Origin: Gordoniibacillus chartarius
GTDB lineage: Bacteria; Bacillota; Bacilli; Paenibacillales; NBRC-103111
DNA length: 62,274 nucleotides
Assembly (NCBI RefSeq): GCF_042432825.1
Contig: NZ_JBHLWN010000016.1
Span: forward strand, 1-62,274
Reading direction: 5' to 3'
In this document: positions 52,891 through 60,999 of the stretch, piece after piece
How the letters are laid out: each line of letters opens with the position of its first letter
How positions within the stretch are numbered: the first letter of the stretch is position 1
Made by a program: the position numbers and the translations under genes
The notes under the pieces: model-generated
Told to the model about the DNA's origin: nothing
What the model saw: only the letters and a program-made list of their open reading frames with translations
The model's database searches: none

Positions 52891-53901
52891 ATGCTGCGCA
52901 AAGCTCCAACAGGGAGAGCTGCAGTGACGCTCTATTGCGGAATCGCTGCCGTGCTGGCGCTGCTGCCGCTGATCAGCGATTCCAAGAGCATGCTGGTGAT
53001 GCTTACGAAAATTTGCATCTTCGCGATATTTGCCGTCAGCTATGATCTGCTGCTCGGCTTCACGGGCATCGTCTCGTTCGGCCACGCGATGTTCTTCGGC
53101 ATCGGCGCCTATAGTGTCGGCATCATGATGCATGGCGGCGGGCACACCATCGGCGAACTGCTGCTGGCGGTGCTGATCGGGTTCGTCATATCGGCGGTGG
53201 TCAGCTTCGTGATCGGGCTGCTGTCGCTGCGCCTCAAGAGCCATTACTACGCGATGCTGACGCTGGCGTGCGCCGGATTATTCCAGGTTGCGGGGGAGAA
53301 ATGGCGCACGCTCACCCAGGGCGGCGAAGGGTTCACGTTTCAAATTCCGGATGCGCTGAAGGACCGGCAGCTGTTTTATTGGGTCGTACTCGCGCTGCTG
53401 GTCATCGTCTTCTTCGCCATGCGGCGCTTTACGCAAAGTCCGGCAGGGCGGGTGCTGCAAGCAATCCGCGAAAATGAACAGCGGGTGCAGTCGCTCGGCT
53501 ACAGCATCGTTCCTTATAAGCTGCTGACGAGCGTCGTGGCGGGGATCGCCGCTTCGCTCGCCGGAGCTCTGTATGCGGTGTCGCTGCGCTTCGTGAACAC
53601 GAGCGTGTTTTCCACCGATGTGACGCTGGAGGCGCTGCTGATGACGATTATCGGAGGTGTCGGTACGCTGTACGGCGGCATCATCGGGGCGGCGATCATG
53701 GAGCTGGCGCACAACGGATTGTCGGGTCTGGCCAAGACGTACGCCATCTTCGACCGCTGGATTATTTTCTTCGGCTTGCTCTACATCGTCGTCGTCATGG
53801 TATTCCCGCTCGGCATTGCAGGTACGGTGCGTTCTTGGTGGCGGAAGCGGCGGACGATTCCCAGTCCCAGTGAGAGGAAGGTGCAGCGAACATGGCATTA
53901 G
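52891..53901 (+). CDS. livM: Liv-type ABC transporter permease (LivM-like)
   Basis: A 336-residue permease with ~9 membrane helices; LivM pattern LLGFTGIVSFGHAMFFGIGAYSVG and IGGVGTLYGGIIGAAI. The tail is basic. Its stop overlaps the next small gene. Confidence 0.93.
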   Translation: MLRKAPTGRAAVTLYCGIAAVLALLPLISDSKSMLVMLTKICIFAIFAVSYDLLLGFTGIVSFGHAMFFGIGAYSVGIMMHGGGHTIGELLLAVLIGFVISAVVSFVIGLLSLRLKSHYYAMLTLACAGLFQVAGEKWRTLTQGGEGFTFQIPDALKDRQLFYWVVLALLVIVFFAMRRFTQSPAGRVLQAIRENEQRVQSLGYSIVPYKLLTSVVAGIAASLAGALYAVSLRFVNTSVFSTDVTLEALLMTIIGGVGTLYGGIIGAAIMELAHNGLSGLAKTYAIFDRWIIFFGLLYIVVVMVFPLGIAGTVRSWWRKRRTIPSPSERKVQRTWH

Positions 53902-54104
53902 AATCGGGTCAGGTCGTTTCCTTTGTGCTTCGCTTCAGCCCGTCTCCGTCCCCGGCTCCGGCGGAGGCGGATGCGGAGGATCGGCAGTGGCGCATTCGGA
54001 TCACTCACGTCCAAGAGCAGGAGGAGACGATGTTCGTGTCGGTGGAGGAAGCGTTCCGTTATATGAAGGAAGCGCTGCGGGCGAGGGGGCTTCGGCATGA
54101 ATGA
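53892..54104 (+). CDS. Small conserved-looking hypothetical protein between transporter and KAS III genes
   Basis: A 70-residue protein with Pro/Ala in the first half (SPSPSPAPAEADAED) and a compact second half (WRIRITHVQEQEETMFVSVEEAFRYMKEAL) that looks like a small beta-beta-alpha domain. A ribosome site (AGAGGAAGG) and overlaps with both neighbours support it as a real gene. Function unknown; it may act with the next enzyme. Confidence 0.6.
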   Translation: MALESGQVVSFVLRFSPSPSPAPAEADAEDRQWRIRITHVQEQEETMFVSVEEAFRYMKEALRARGLRHE

Positions 54105-55143
54105 CGATAAGGGGGCGAGCGGCGCGGCGGCAGTCGGGCTGCTCAGCCTGGCGACATATGTGCCGTCCGCCTTCATGTCGGCCCGGGATATCGCCGAAGC
54201 GTCGGGACTGCCGGAGGATGTGGTCGAGCAGAAGCTCGGCATTCGCCGCAAGCCCGTCCCGGGGCCGGACGATCACAGCTGCGAAATGGGCATTCTCGCG
54301 GCGCGGCTCGCCATCGGCAAGGCGGGCATCGATCCGGGGGACATCGATCTGGTCATCTATATTGGGGAAGAGCATAAGGAATATCCGGTATGGACGGCGG
54401 CGCTGCAGCTCCAGCATGCCGTCGGCGCCGTCAACGCTTGGGCGTTCGACGCGGCGCTGCGCTGCGGGACGACGATTATGGCGCTCAAGGTCGCCAAGAG
54501 CTTGATGCTTGCGGACGCCTCGATCCGCACCGTGCTGCTGGCAGGCGGGTATCGCAACGTCGACCTGATCGACTATTCGAATCCTCGCACCCGGTTTATG
54601 TACAATCTGGCGGCGGGCGGCGGCGCGATGCTGCTTCGCCGGGGGGTGCCGCAGCATGAGGTGCTGGAGAGCCATCTCATTACGGACGGCTCGTTCGCGC
54701 AGGACGTCATCGTCCCGGCCGGCGGCACGAAGCAGCCGCTGACGCCGGAGCTGCTGGCACAGCGGCAGCCGCAGCTGGACGTTCCGGACCCGGAGGCGAT
54801 GAAGCGGCGGCTCGATCGGACGTCGATGCAGCGGTTCCTGGAGGTTGTCAAGCGGGCCGTCGAGAAGAGCGGCTATCGGCTGGAGGATATCGCGTATTTA
54901 GCTATTTTGCATATGAAGCGGTCGGCTCATGATTACATTTTGCGGGAGCTGGGGCTGCGCGAGGAACAGTCGCTCTACCTGCAGGACTACGGCCATATCG
55001 GACAGATCGATCAAATTTTGAGCCTGGAGCTGGGGCTTGAGCAAGGCAAAATCAAAGATGGCGACCTCGTCGTGCTCGTCAGCGCCGGTATCGGCTATGC
55101 GTGGGGAGCGACGGCGATCCGCTGGGGAGGAAACAAGGGATGA
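54097..55143 (+). CDS. KAS III-like (FabH-like) thiolase-fold enzyme
   Basis: A 348-residue thiolase-superfamily enzyme. Nucleophile Cys 123 in DAALRCGTTIM and His in LHMKRSAHDYI near 270 are present. The third KAS III residue, Asn of the GNTS motif, is replaced: the sequence has YGHIGQIDQ with His 300. So the C-H-N triad of FabH is changed to C-H-H, which suggests a condensation or cleavage reaction other than fatty-acid initiation. It overlaps the small gene before and the hydrolase after. Confidence 0.82.
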   Translation: MNDDKGASGAAAVGLLSLATYVPSAFMSARDIAEASGLPEDVVEQKLGIRRKPVPGPDDHSCEMGILAARLAIGKAGIDPGDIDLVIYIGEEHKEYPVWTAALQLQHAVGAVNAWAFDAALRCGTTIMALKVAKSLMLADASIRTVLLAGGYRNVDLIDYSNPRTRFMYNLAAGGGAMLLRRGVPQHEVLESHLITDGSFAQDVIVPAGGTKQPLTPELLAQRQPQLDVPDPEAMKRRLDRTSMQRFLEVVKRAVEKSGYRLEDIAYLAILHMKRSAHDYILRELGLREEQSLYLQDYGHIGQIDQILSLELGLEQGKIKDGDLVVLVSAGIGYAWGATAIRWGGNKG

Positions 55144-56075
55144 CGGCAAAGATCACTTTAAAGCAAGTGCAGCTGCCAAACGGAGAAACGATAGGGTACC
55201 GGGAGCGTGAGGGAAGTCCGGACGGGCCGCTGCTCGTGCTCGTACACGGCAACATGAATTCGTCGCAGCACTGGGATTTGCTATTAGAGCAGCTGGATGC
55301 GCGGCTGCGCTTACTCGCGGTCGATCTGCCGGGCTTCGGTATTTCATCCTATAATCGGCCGATCTCCGGACTCGGCGACTACGCAGAGCAGCTGGAGCTG
55401 TTTGCGGATGCGCTTGGCTTGACATCCTTCTCGCTGATCGGCTGGTCGATGGGAGGCGGTGTTGTGATGCAATACGCCGCCGACCACCCGGAGCGGGTGG
55501 AGAGGCTCATCCTGCTGTCGTCCGTCTCGACGCGCGGCTATCCGTTCTTCGCGGACGGGGCCGACGGTCAGCCGGACCTGTCACGGCGGCTTCGGACGGC
55601 GGAGGAGGCGCGCGCGCTGTCTCGTACCCGGATGATCGACGGTGCGGCAGAGCGCAGAGACCGTGAATTCATGCGCTGGCTGTTCGATGCTGCGGTCTAC
55701 AATGTCGGTAAGCCGCCTGCCGAGCGGTACGAGACGTATATCGACGATATTTTGACGCAGCGAAATTTAGCCGATATCTATCACGCTTTGAACACGTTTA
55801 ACATCAGCGGGACGGACCATGACGCTGCGCCCGGCAGCGGTGATGTCGACCGCATTCAAGCGCCGGTGCTTGTTATTTGGGGGAAACAGGACTTGGTCAT
55901 TCAGGAATGGATGACGCGCGAGCTGGTGAACGACCTCGGGCCGCGGGCAACGCTAGTCGAGCTGGAAGCGTGCGGCCATTCGGCGCTTGTCGATGCGCTG
56001 CCGGCACTAACGAGCGAGGTGGAGCGGTTCGTGCTGGGCGGCGGCAAGTCCGCGGCAGAGGAAGTGTCGGCATGA
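55140..56075 (+). CDS. Alpha/beta hydrolase
   Basis: A 311-residue hydrolase: oxyanion loop LVHGNMNSSQHWD, nucleophile elbow GWSMGGGVVMQY (Ser near 101), Asp in VIWGKQDLVI and His in ACGHSALVDALP. ATG 55140 overlaps the KAS III stop, and its end overlaps the reductase start, so the three enzymes are coupled. The substrate might be an acyl or beta-diketo product of the KAS III-like enzyme. Confidence 0.9.
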   Translation: MTAKITLKQVQLPNGETIGYREREGSPDGPLLVLVHGNMNSSQHWDLLLEQLDARLRLLAVDLPGFGISSYNRPISGLGDYAEQLELFADALGLTSFSLIGWSMGGGVVMQYAADHPERVERLILLSSVSTRGYPFFADGADGQPDLSRRLRTAEEARALSRTRMIDGAAERRDREFMRWLFDAAVYNVGKPPAERYETYIDDILTQRNLADIYHALNTFNISGTDHDAAPGSGDVDRIQAPVLVIWGKQDLVIQEWMTRELVNDLGPRATLVELEACGHSALVDALPALTSEVERFVLGGGKSAAEEVSA

Positions 56076-56824
56076 GACTGGCAGGCAAAATCGCGCTCAT
56101 CACCGGCGGCGCCGGAGGCATCGGCCGGGAAACGGGGCTGCTGTTCGTGCGGGAAGGGGCTTGCGTAGCGCTGGCCGATTTCGACGAGGGCGCCGGGCAC
56201 GCTGCGCTGGCGGAGCTTGCGGCTGCGGCCGACGACGCTGCCGAACGAGTGCAATTCGTGAAGGTCGACGTATCCGATCCGGCTTCCGTAGAAGCGATGG
56301 TGGAGGCCGTGATCGCCCGCTTCGGCACGCTGGATATCCTGATCAACAATGCCGGCATCACCCGCGACAGCATGCTGAGCCGAATGACGCTCGACCAGTG
56401 GCATAACGTCATCGATGTGAACCTGAGCGGGGTATTTTACTGCACGAAATATGCCGCTCCCTACTTGGTAGCGAAGGGCAAGGGCCGTATCATCAATACC
56501 TCCTCGATTGTCGGCGTGCAGGGGAATATCGGCCAGACGAATTATGCCGCGACGAAGGCCGGCGTAATCGGCATGACCAGGACGTGGGCGAAGGAGCTCG
56601 GCTACAAAGGCGTCACCGTCAATGCCGTCGCTCCCGGCTACATCGAGACGGGGATGGTGGCCAAGGTGCCGGAGAAGGTACTGCAGTCGATGGTGGAGCG
56701 AGTGCCGCTGCGCCGGCTGGGACAGCCGGCCGATATCGCCAAGGCTTACTTGTACCTTGCCTCCGACGATGCGGCCTATGTGAACGGGGCCGTGCTGGAA
56801 GTGAACGGAGGCTTAAGTATTTAG
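56072..56824 (+). CDS. FabG/PhaB-like 3-oxoacyl reductase (SDR)
   Basis: A 250-residue SDR: TGGAGGIG cofactor motif, NNAGITRD, Ser of NTSSIVGVQGN, YAATK (catalytic Tyr and Lys) and APGYIETGM. Known relatives reduce 3-oxoacyl-ACP or acetoacetyl-CoA with NADPH. Start is ATG 56072, coupled to the hydrolase stop. Last gene of the run, followed by a terminator. Confidence 0.93.
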   Translation: MRLAGKIALITGGAGGIGRETGLLFVREGACVALADFDEGAGHAALAELAAAADDAAERVQFVKVDVSDPASVEAMVEAVIARFGTLDILINNAGITRDSMLSRMTLDQWHNVIDVNLSGVFYCTKYAAPYLVAKGKGRIINTSSIVGVQGNIGQTNYAATKAGVIGMTRTWAKELGYKGVTVNAVAPGYIETGMVAKVPEKVLQSMVERVPLRRLGQPADIAKAYLYLASDDAAYVNGAVLEVNGGLSI

Positions 56825-56835
56825 CGTAAGCGGAT

Positions 56836-56870
56836 AAGGCCGAGCCCAGGTATGCCCGGGGTTCGGCCTT
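56836..56870 (+). terminator. Terminator after the FabG-like gene
   Basis: AAGGCCGAGCCC and GGGGTTCGGCCTT pair (one bulge) around AGGTATGCCC, followed by CCATTGTTCT. Confidence 0.7.
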
Positions 56871-56967
56871 CCATTGTTCTGATGAAGAATTCTAACCATG
56901 TATGAATTGGAAACCCGATGGAGAGGATGGAAATAATCACACCAGACACACCGGGGAGTCCTGAACT

Positions 56968-57441
56968 ATGGGGTTTGTCGTCATCTTCGTCGCAGCTTGG
57001 TTAGCGGTGTTTATTTTCTACGCGATGAACAAGAGCTTGACGATTGCGGAGAACGCATTCGTTTATTTGACTGTCATGATCATCGAAATTAATTTCACAT
57101 GGATCGTCGCGGAAGAGCTAAAGCTGGTCGAGCTGACCAAGGACGGACTGCTGTACGCAGGGTTTATTCTCAATCGGACCATCGTGCTGCCGCTGCTGTT
57201 CGTGATTATGCTGAATGCCGTATATCGAGCCGGGTCGATTGTCAGGGCGTTGATCCCTGTGGGTGTGGCGCTGGCCGTCATCCTCGGCTTGGATGCGCTG
57301 CTGCAGTACTTTCAGATCACCATCTTCCGGCAGTGGAACTTGTTCTACGACGCCATTCATATTGCCATTCTTCAGGCGGTTAGCTGGGGACTGTTGATGC
57401 TGTATCGCAAAATCGGACGCAGCGGGGGGAAGGCCGGATGA
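56968..57441 (+). CDS. Small polytopic membrane protein A
   Basis: A 157-residue protein with four or five membrane helices and the motif MIIEINFTWIVAEELKLVEL after the second. Overlaps the next membrane protein gene by four bases, so the two form a pair. No family recognised. Confidence 0.7.
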   Translation: MGFVVIFVAAWLAVFIFYAMNKSLTIAENAFVYLTVMIIEINFTWIVAEELKLVELTKDGLLYAGFILNRTIVLPLLFVIMLNAVYRAGSIVRALIPVGVALAVILGLDALLQYFQITIFRQWNLFYDAIHIAILQAVSWGLLMLYRKIGRSGGKAG

Positions 57442-57947
57442 TCTTATGGGAACGTTTTGACTTGAATGAAGGCTTCGTGATTATCATGCTGCTGCTCTCC
57501 TACGGAGCCATTGCCGTACTGCCAAAGAGACTGCCGGCGAGCCTGCTCGTCCTGGGGCTGGTCTGGGGCTTCGCGAGCTCCACGCTGTTCGACTTTACGA
57601 TCGGCGGCGGGCTTATGGATTTCTACGTGGTTAACGATTCGAACCAGTACGAGCTGACCGACCTGCTGGTGTATTTCATGTTCGCGCCGTTCGGCTACTT
57701 TTTTATTTATTTTTATGAGGTGCTCCACATTCGGCGGAAGACGCTCGTATGGTACATCCTGGGCTGGACGGCCGTGGGGGTGGGGGTCCAATGGATCGCC
57801 GAATGGATGCGCATGACAACGTATCAGCACGGCTACAGGCTGGAATACAACATTGCGGTGTTTCTGCTGATTCAGACCATTACCGGCCTGTTCTATATGT
57901 ATTTGAAGGAGCGGCCGGGAAACAAAGGGACCCAGGGAGGTCCGTAA
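57438..57947 (+). CDS. Small polytopic membrane protein B (CBO0543-like)
   Basis: A 169-residue protein with about five membrane helices, a conserved-looking FDFTIGGGLMDFYVVND stretch in the first half and EWMRMTTYQHGYRLEYNI in the second. The pattern resembles the CBO0543 family of spore formers. Coupled to the upstream gene by ATGA. Confidence 0.65.
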   Translation: MILWERFDLNEGFVIIMLLLSYGAIAVLPKRLPASLLVLGLVWGFASSTLFDFTIGGGLMDFYVVNDSNQYELTDLLVYFMFAPFGYFFIYFYEVLHIRRKTLVWYILGWTAVGVGVQWIAEWMRMTTYQHGYRLEYNIAVFLLIQTITGLFYMYLKERPGNKGTQGGP

Positions 57948-57955
57948 GACTTACC

Positions 57956-57984
57956 TTGTGATTATCATCAAACTGTGTTATGAT
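57956..57984 (+). promoter_or_regulatory. Promoter of the cold-shock gene
   Basis: TTGTGA and TATGAT separated by exactly 17 bases. It starts a ~130-base untranslated leader with a strong hairpin. Confidence 0.7.
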
Positions 57985-58010
57985 GATCTTAGTTGTTTAA
58001 AGGGAAACCA

Positions 58011-58073
58011 ATTCACATATTGAAAAAGGTCTCATGCGATGATGGAACTTTTTTCAATATGTGAATTTTTTTT
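58011..58073 (+). terminator. Long terminator-like hairpin inside the cold-shock leader
   Basis: ATTCACATATTGAAAAA and TTTTTCAATATGTGAAT form a 17-base-pair perfect stem with a ~20-base loop and eight T directly after it. By shape it is an intrinsic terminator, yet it stands between the promoter and the csp ribosome site. It could serve as an attenuator whose formation depends on temperature or antitermination by Csp itself. It could also end transcription from the genes upstream. Confidence 0.75.
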
Positions 58074-58119
58074 ACCCGGCGAATGATCACCCATAAATTC
58101 AGTAACGCGGAGGTATATG

Positions 58120-58320
58120 ATGCAAACAGGTACAGTAAAATGGTTCAACAGCGAAAAGGGCTTCGGGTTTATCGAGGTCGAGGGCGGCAGCGACGTATTC
58201 GTGCACTTTAGTGCGATCGAGGGAGACGGCTACAAGTCTCTGGATGAAGGTCAACTCGTTCAGTTCAACGTCGTGCAAGGCAATCGCGGACCACAAGCCG
58301 AGAACGTCAAAAAATTGTAA
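58120..58320 (+). CDS. csp: Cold-shock protein
   Basis: A 66-residue OB-fold RNA chaperone with the RNP motifs KGFGFIEV and VFVHFSAI. The second of two adjacent ATG codons (58120) has better spacing from GGAGG and gives the usual MQTGTVKWFN start. A long leader with hairpin suggests post-transcriptional control, as for other csp genes. YdjO follows after its own terminator. Confidence 0.96.
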   Translation: MQTGTVKWFNSEKGFGFIEVEGGSDVFVHFSAIEGDGYKSLDEGQLVQFNVVQGNRGPQAENVKKL

Positions 58321-58330
58321 TCTTCACAAC

Positions 58331-58370
58331 GAAGCTGCTCCTCATCTGTCAGGAGCAGCTTCTTCTTTTT
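58331..58370 (+). terminator. Terminator after csp
   Basis: GAAGCTGCTCCT and AGGAGCAGCTTC pair around CATCTGTC, followed by TTCTTTTTC. Confidence 0.85.
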
Positions 58371-58398
58371 CACAGCCGAAGGATAAGGGGGTTCATAC

Positions 58399-58656
58399 AT
58401 GTATTACAGCTTTCGAAACAAGTACTTGGAAGATCTTCCGGAGGAAGACACAGTCGTTTGGCGTTGCACGAAGGAAGGATGCAAGGGATGGATGCGTGAC
58501 AATTTTGCTTTCGAAAGCAAGCCCGTTTGCTGCCTTTGCTCCTCGCCGATGGTTAGTGAGAAGAAGCTTCTGCCGCAGTTGTTCAATTCGAATGACGATT
58601 TGAAGGCAGTGAAGAAGGGGATTCAGATAAAGCCTGCGAAAGTGACTCCGGCTTAA
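58399..58656 (+). CDS. YdjO-like cold-inducible zinc-ribbon protein
   Basis: An 85-residue protein with two Cys pairs, WRCTKEGCKGWMRDNF and CCLCSSPM, and the YdjO core. In B. subtilis ydjO is induced by cold. It lies directly behind the cold-shock gene and may share its read-through, which fits that role. The tail (KPAKVTPA) is basic. Confidence 0.85.
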   Translation: MYYSFRNKYLEDLPEEDTVVWRCTKEGCKGWMRDNFAFESKPVCCLCSSPMVSEKKLLPQLFNSNDDLKAVKKGIQIKPAKVTPA

Positions 58657-58677
58657 CGGAGGAAATAACGAAGGACG

Positions 58678-58710
58678 GCGTCCCGACCCGAGGGCTCGGT
58701 GGGACGCTGT
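58678..58710. terminator. Bidirectional terminator
   Basis: GCGTCCC(G)ACC and GGT(G)GGACGC type arms around CGAGGGCTCG, between the convergent YdjO and hydrolase genes; GTTT follows on the plus side. Confidence 0.7.
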
Positions 58711-58716
58711 TTAGCA

Positions 58717-59751
58717 TTACGAAGTATGTGAAGCGCCCACCCGCTCGATCAGAATCCGTTCAATCTCCTTTGCATCCTCTTTCCGGAACATATGCGCGGA
58801 CTTCTCGATCCAATACAGCTCTTTAGGGCCCGCCGTTTCCAGCGCATCGACGTATCGCTCAACGAGAGAGCCGTGCACGTGCACGTCCTTGCGGCCATGA
58901 ATGAAATAGGCGGGAACGTCGAGGCGGGGCGCCTGCTGCATGAAATCCACTTTGGCAAAGTCCTCGATCATCTGCTGCGAATATGAGAACAGAAACCCTT
59001 TATAGAGCGAATAATAGATGTGCTTAAGCTCGTAATCCGGCGAGCGGAGCATAATCATCGCTGCGTCCGAAAGACTCGGCGCCTTCAGGCCGGGCTCCTT
59101 GTAGATCATCGAGTTGTATTTCATAAGCCGCTTCCGGAGCTGTCCCCATTGCTCGAAGCTCTCGGTGTACGGAGGCTCGCCGAGCTTCTCTAAAGCGCGG
59201 ACCGCCTTCCGGTCGCCCCGCTTCTGCGCCTCACTCATCACCCAGTCCCGGCACAGCCGGTCGTTCTCCGGCCAATTGATCAGCTGCGAGATCCCGACGT
59301 ATGCATGCAGCTTGTGAGGGACTTTGGCCGCAAGCGTAAGGCCGATCACCGTGCCCCACGAGTGCGCGGCGATGACGATCTTATCTTGGCGGAAACGTTC
59401 CCGGAGATAGTCCGTCAGCTCCTCTGCATCCGAAACAAACTGCGAAATCCGCATCGTGCCCGGCGGAATGTCAGGTCGATACGATCTCCCGGTACCGCGC
59501 TGATCCCAGAACACGACGACGTAGTGCTTGACCAGTTCTTTCGTCGCCGTAGCTAATGCATAGTCCCGGGATCTGCTGTTCACGCCGGGGATCGGCATGC
59601 TGGGACCGCCGTGCAGGAAGAGCAATACCGGCTTGTCCGGATGGACAGCCTGGATGAGAATCGTTTGCGGAATGCCGCCGATCGCGAGCGTCGCCACCTC
59701 GCTGATGCCCGTCGGGGGAATCGTAAAGTCTTTCTTCTGCAGCAGCTTCAA
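58717..59751 (-). CDS. Alpha/beta hydrolase (proline-iminopeptidase-like)
   Basis: About 344 residues: LLFLHGGPSMP, FWDQRGTGRSYRP, nucleophile elbow AAHSWGTVIG, Asp in FIHGRKDVHVHG and His in EKSAHMFRKED. HGGP and DQRGTG are the marks of the proline iminopeptidase group. TTG 59751 fits best to the family start; the frame is open to 59862. It stands alone. Substrate unknown. Confidence 0.85.
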   Translation of the reverse strand: MKLLQKKDFTIPPTGISEVATLAIGGIPQTILIQAVHPDKPVLLFLHGGPSMPIPGVNSRSRDYALATATKELVKHYVVVFWDQRGTGRSYRPDIPPGTMRISQFVSDAEELTDYLRERFRQDKIVIAAHSWGTVIGLTLAAKVPHKLHAYVGISQLINWPENDRLCRDWVMSEAQKRGDRKAVRALEKLGEPPYTESFEQWGQLRKRLMKYNSMIYKEPGLKAPSLSDAAMIMLRSPDYELKHIYYSLYKGFLFSYSQQMIEDFAKVDFMQQAPRLDVPAYFIHGRKDVHVHGSLVERYVDALETAGPKELYWIEKSAHMFRKEDAKEIERILIERVGASHTS

Positions 59752-59905
59752 GCTGAACACCGTCCTTGTTATCGCCGTTAAGTCGCATCCGTTCGTTACA
59801 CTTATCGATAATGTCCGGTATATTGTACCATGGCGGCAGATCGCCCGATAGCATAAAATCACAAAGAAACAGGCCGCCGAGGCGAATGCCCGGGCAGCCT
59901 GTCCG

Positions 59906-60050
59906 TTATGCGCATAACTGCTTGTCCTTGTTCCCCAGCCAGTGCTCCGGCATCTCCACCGTCATGCTCTTCAGCCTATCCGCGTGGTCGTGAATGGTGT
60001 GATGCCACATGGCCGGTTCCACCTTGTAGTTGTTCTCGCCGGATACGGAA
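59906..60050 (-). pseudogene. C-terminal fragment of an unrecognised gene
   Basis: On the minus strand a frame of ~47 codons ends in a TAA at 59906 and reads VEPAMWHHTIHDHADRLKS and EMPEHWLGNKDKQLCA. It has protein-like composition but no start or ribosome site upstream, where the sequence is AT-rich and closed by stops. I infer the tail of a lost gene; the family is not recognised. Confidence 0.3.
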
Positions 60051-60120
60051 AATCCGCAATTTCAGGATAAAGTTTTCATGGCAATGGAATCCTTCTAATA
60101 AATTATTGTTCGGCCATGGC

Positions 60121-60578
60121 CTACCCGGACCACGGGTCGACGCCGGGAGCTTGCCCTTGCGCGAGAGTTTGCAGACGAGACATGTAGTGCGTCCAGCCGT
60201 GCTGGTGGGAAGCGATCTGCTCTTCGTTCGGCAGGCCGTAGTGGGTCAGCGTTAAGAGCGTGCCGCCATCCTGCGGTGTCAGCCTGAACTCGACGGTGCT
60301 GGACCCCGGAGGAACGAGCTTGGACTTCTCCCAGCCCACGTCATCACGATGCGCTCGTTCGTCACGATCTCCTTGTATTCGCCCATGGCGATGTCGCTGC
60401 CGTTAATGTCGAGGCGGTATTTGCCCCCGATCCTCGGCTCGAGCAGCACGTGGCGGCCCATCCAGCGTGCCATCTTGTCCGGGTCGGTGAAGAACGAGAA
60501 TAGCGTCTCCGGCCGGCATTCGATAAAAATTTCCTTCGTAATCGTTCCGCTAGGACTTGTCTGATTCATGGTTTTCAA
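60121..60578 (-). pseudogene. SRPBCC (AHSA1-type) protein with a one-base frameshift
   Basis: The N-terminal frame (TKEIFIECRPETLFSFFTDPDKMARWMG, NERIVMTW) and the C-terminal frame (GWEKSKLVPPGSSTVEFRL, LTLTHYGLP) make one normal ~150-residue AHSA1 protein if one G is added in the run near 60338-60345 (GTGGGCTGGG). The shift lies in a G-rich tract and could also be a sequencing error. It starts inside the end of the ArsR gene; ArsR/AHSA1 pairs of this kind are common in Bacilli. Confidence 0.75.
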
Positions 60579-60885
60579 GCTTTCTCCTCTCTTCCTCTTC
60601 GGCGGCTTCCTTCAAGCGCAGCAAGCTGTCGTCCCAGAAGCTCTCGATATACGCCATCAATTCAGCGAAGCCTTCCCTCCTCACACCGTAGTAGCGTTTG
60701 GTGCCGGCTCGTCTTACCACGACTAACCCGGCTTCTTCAAGAACCTTCAAGTGCTGCGAGATCGCCGGTGCAGTAATGTCAAAATGCGAGGCGATGGCGC
60801 TGGAGGTCAGCTCTCCATGACGGATGAGATGTAAAATATCTCTGCGCCTTGGTTCCGTCAGGGCGGTTAGCGCTTTATCGATCAT
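60550..60885 (-). CDS. ArsR-family regulator
   Basis: A 111-residue winged-helix regulator: EPRRRDILHLIRHGELTSSAIASHFDITAPAISQHLKVLEEAGLV in order over residues 12-55, no Cys metal motif (ELCVC absent), so a non-metal signal is likely. It ends over the start of the SRPBCC gene and controls that pair. Confidence 0.92.
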   Translation of the reverse strand: MIDKALTALTEPRRRDILHLIRHGELTSSAIASHFDITAPAISQHLKVLEEAGLVVVRRAGTKRYYGVRREGFAELMAYIESFWDDSLLRLKEAAEEEERRKLENHESDKS

Positions 60886-60999
60886 AACGTTAATTTAGCA
60901 TATACTTAATTAAGCGTCAACTAAAATAGTTCTTGCCAGATCGTGTCGCTTACGCTATGCTGACCAATAGAAACGCCATTATTGTAGGGGGAATCAATC

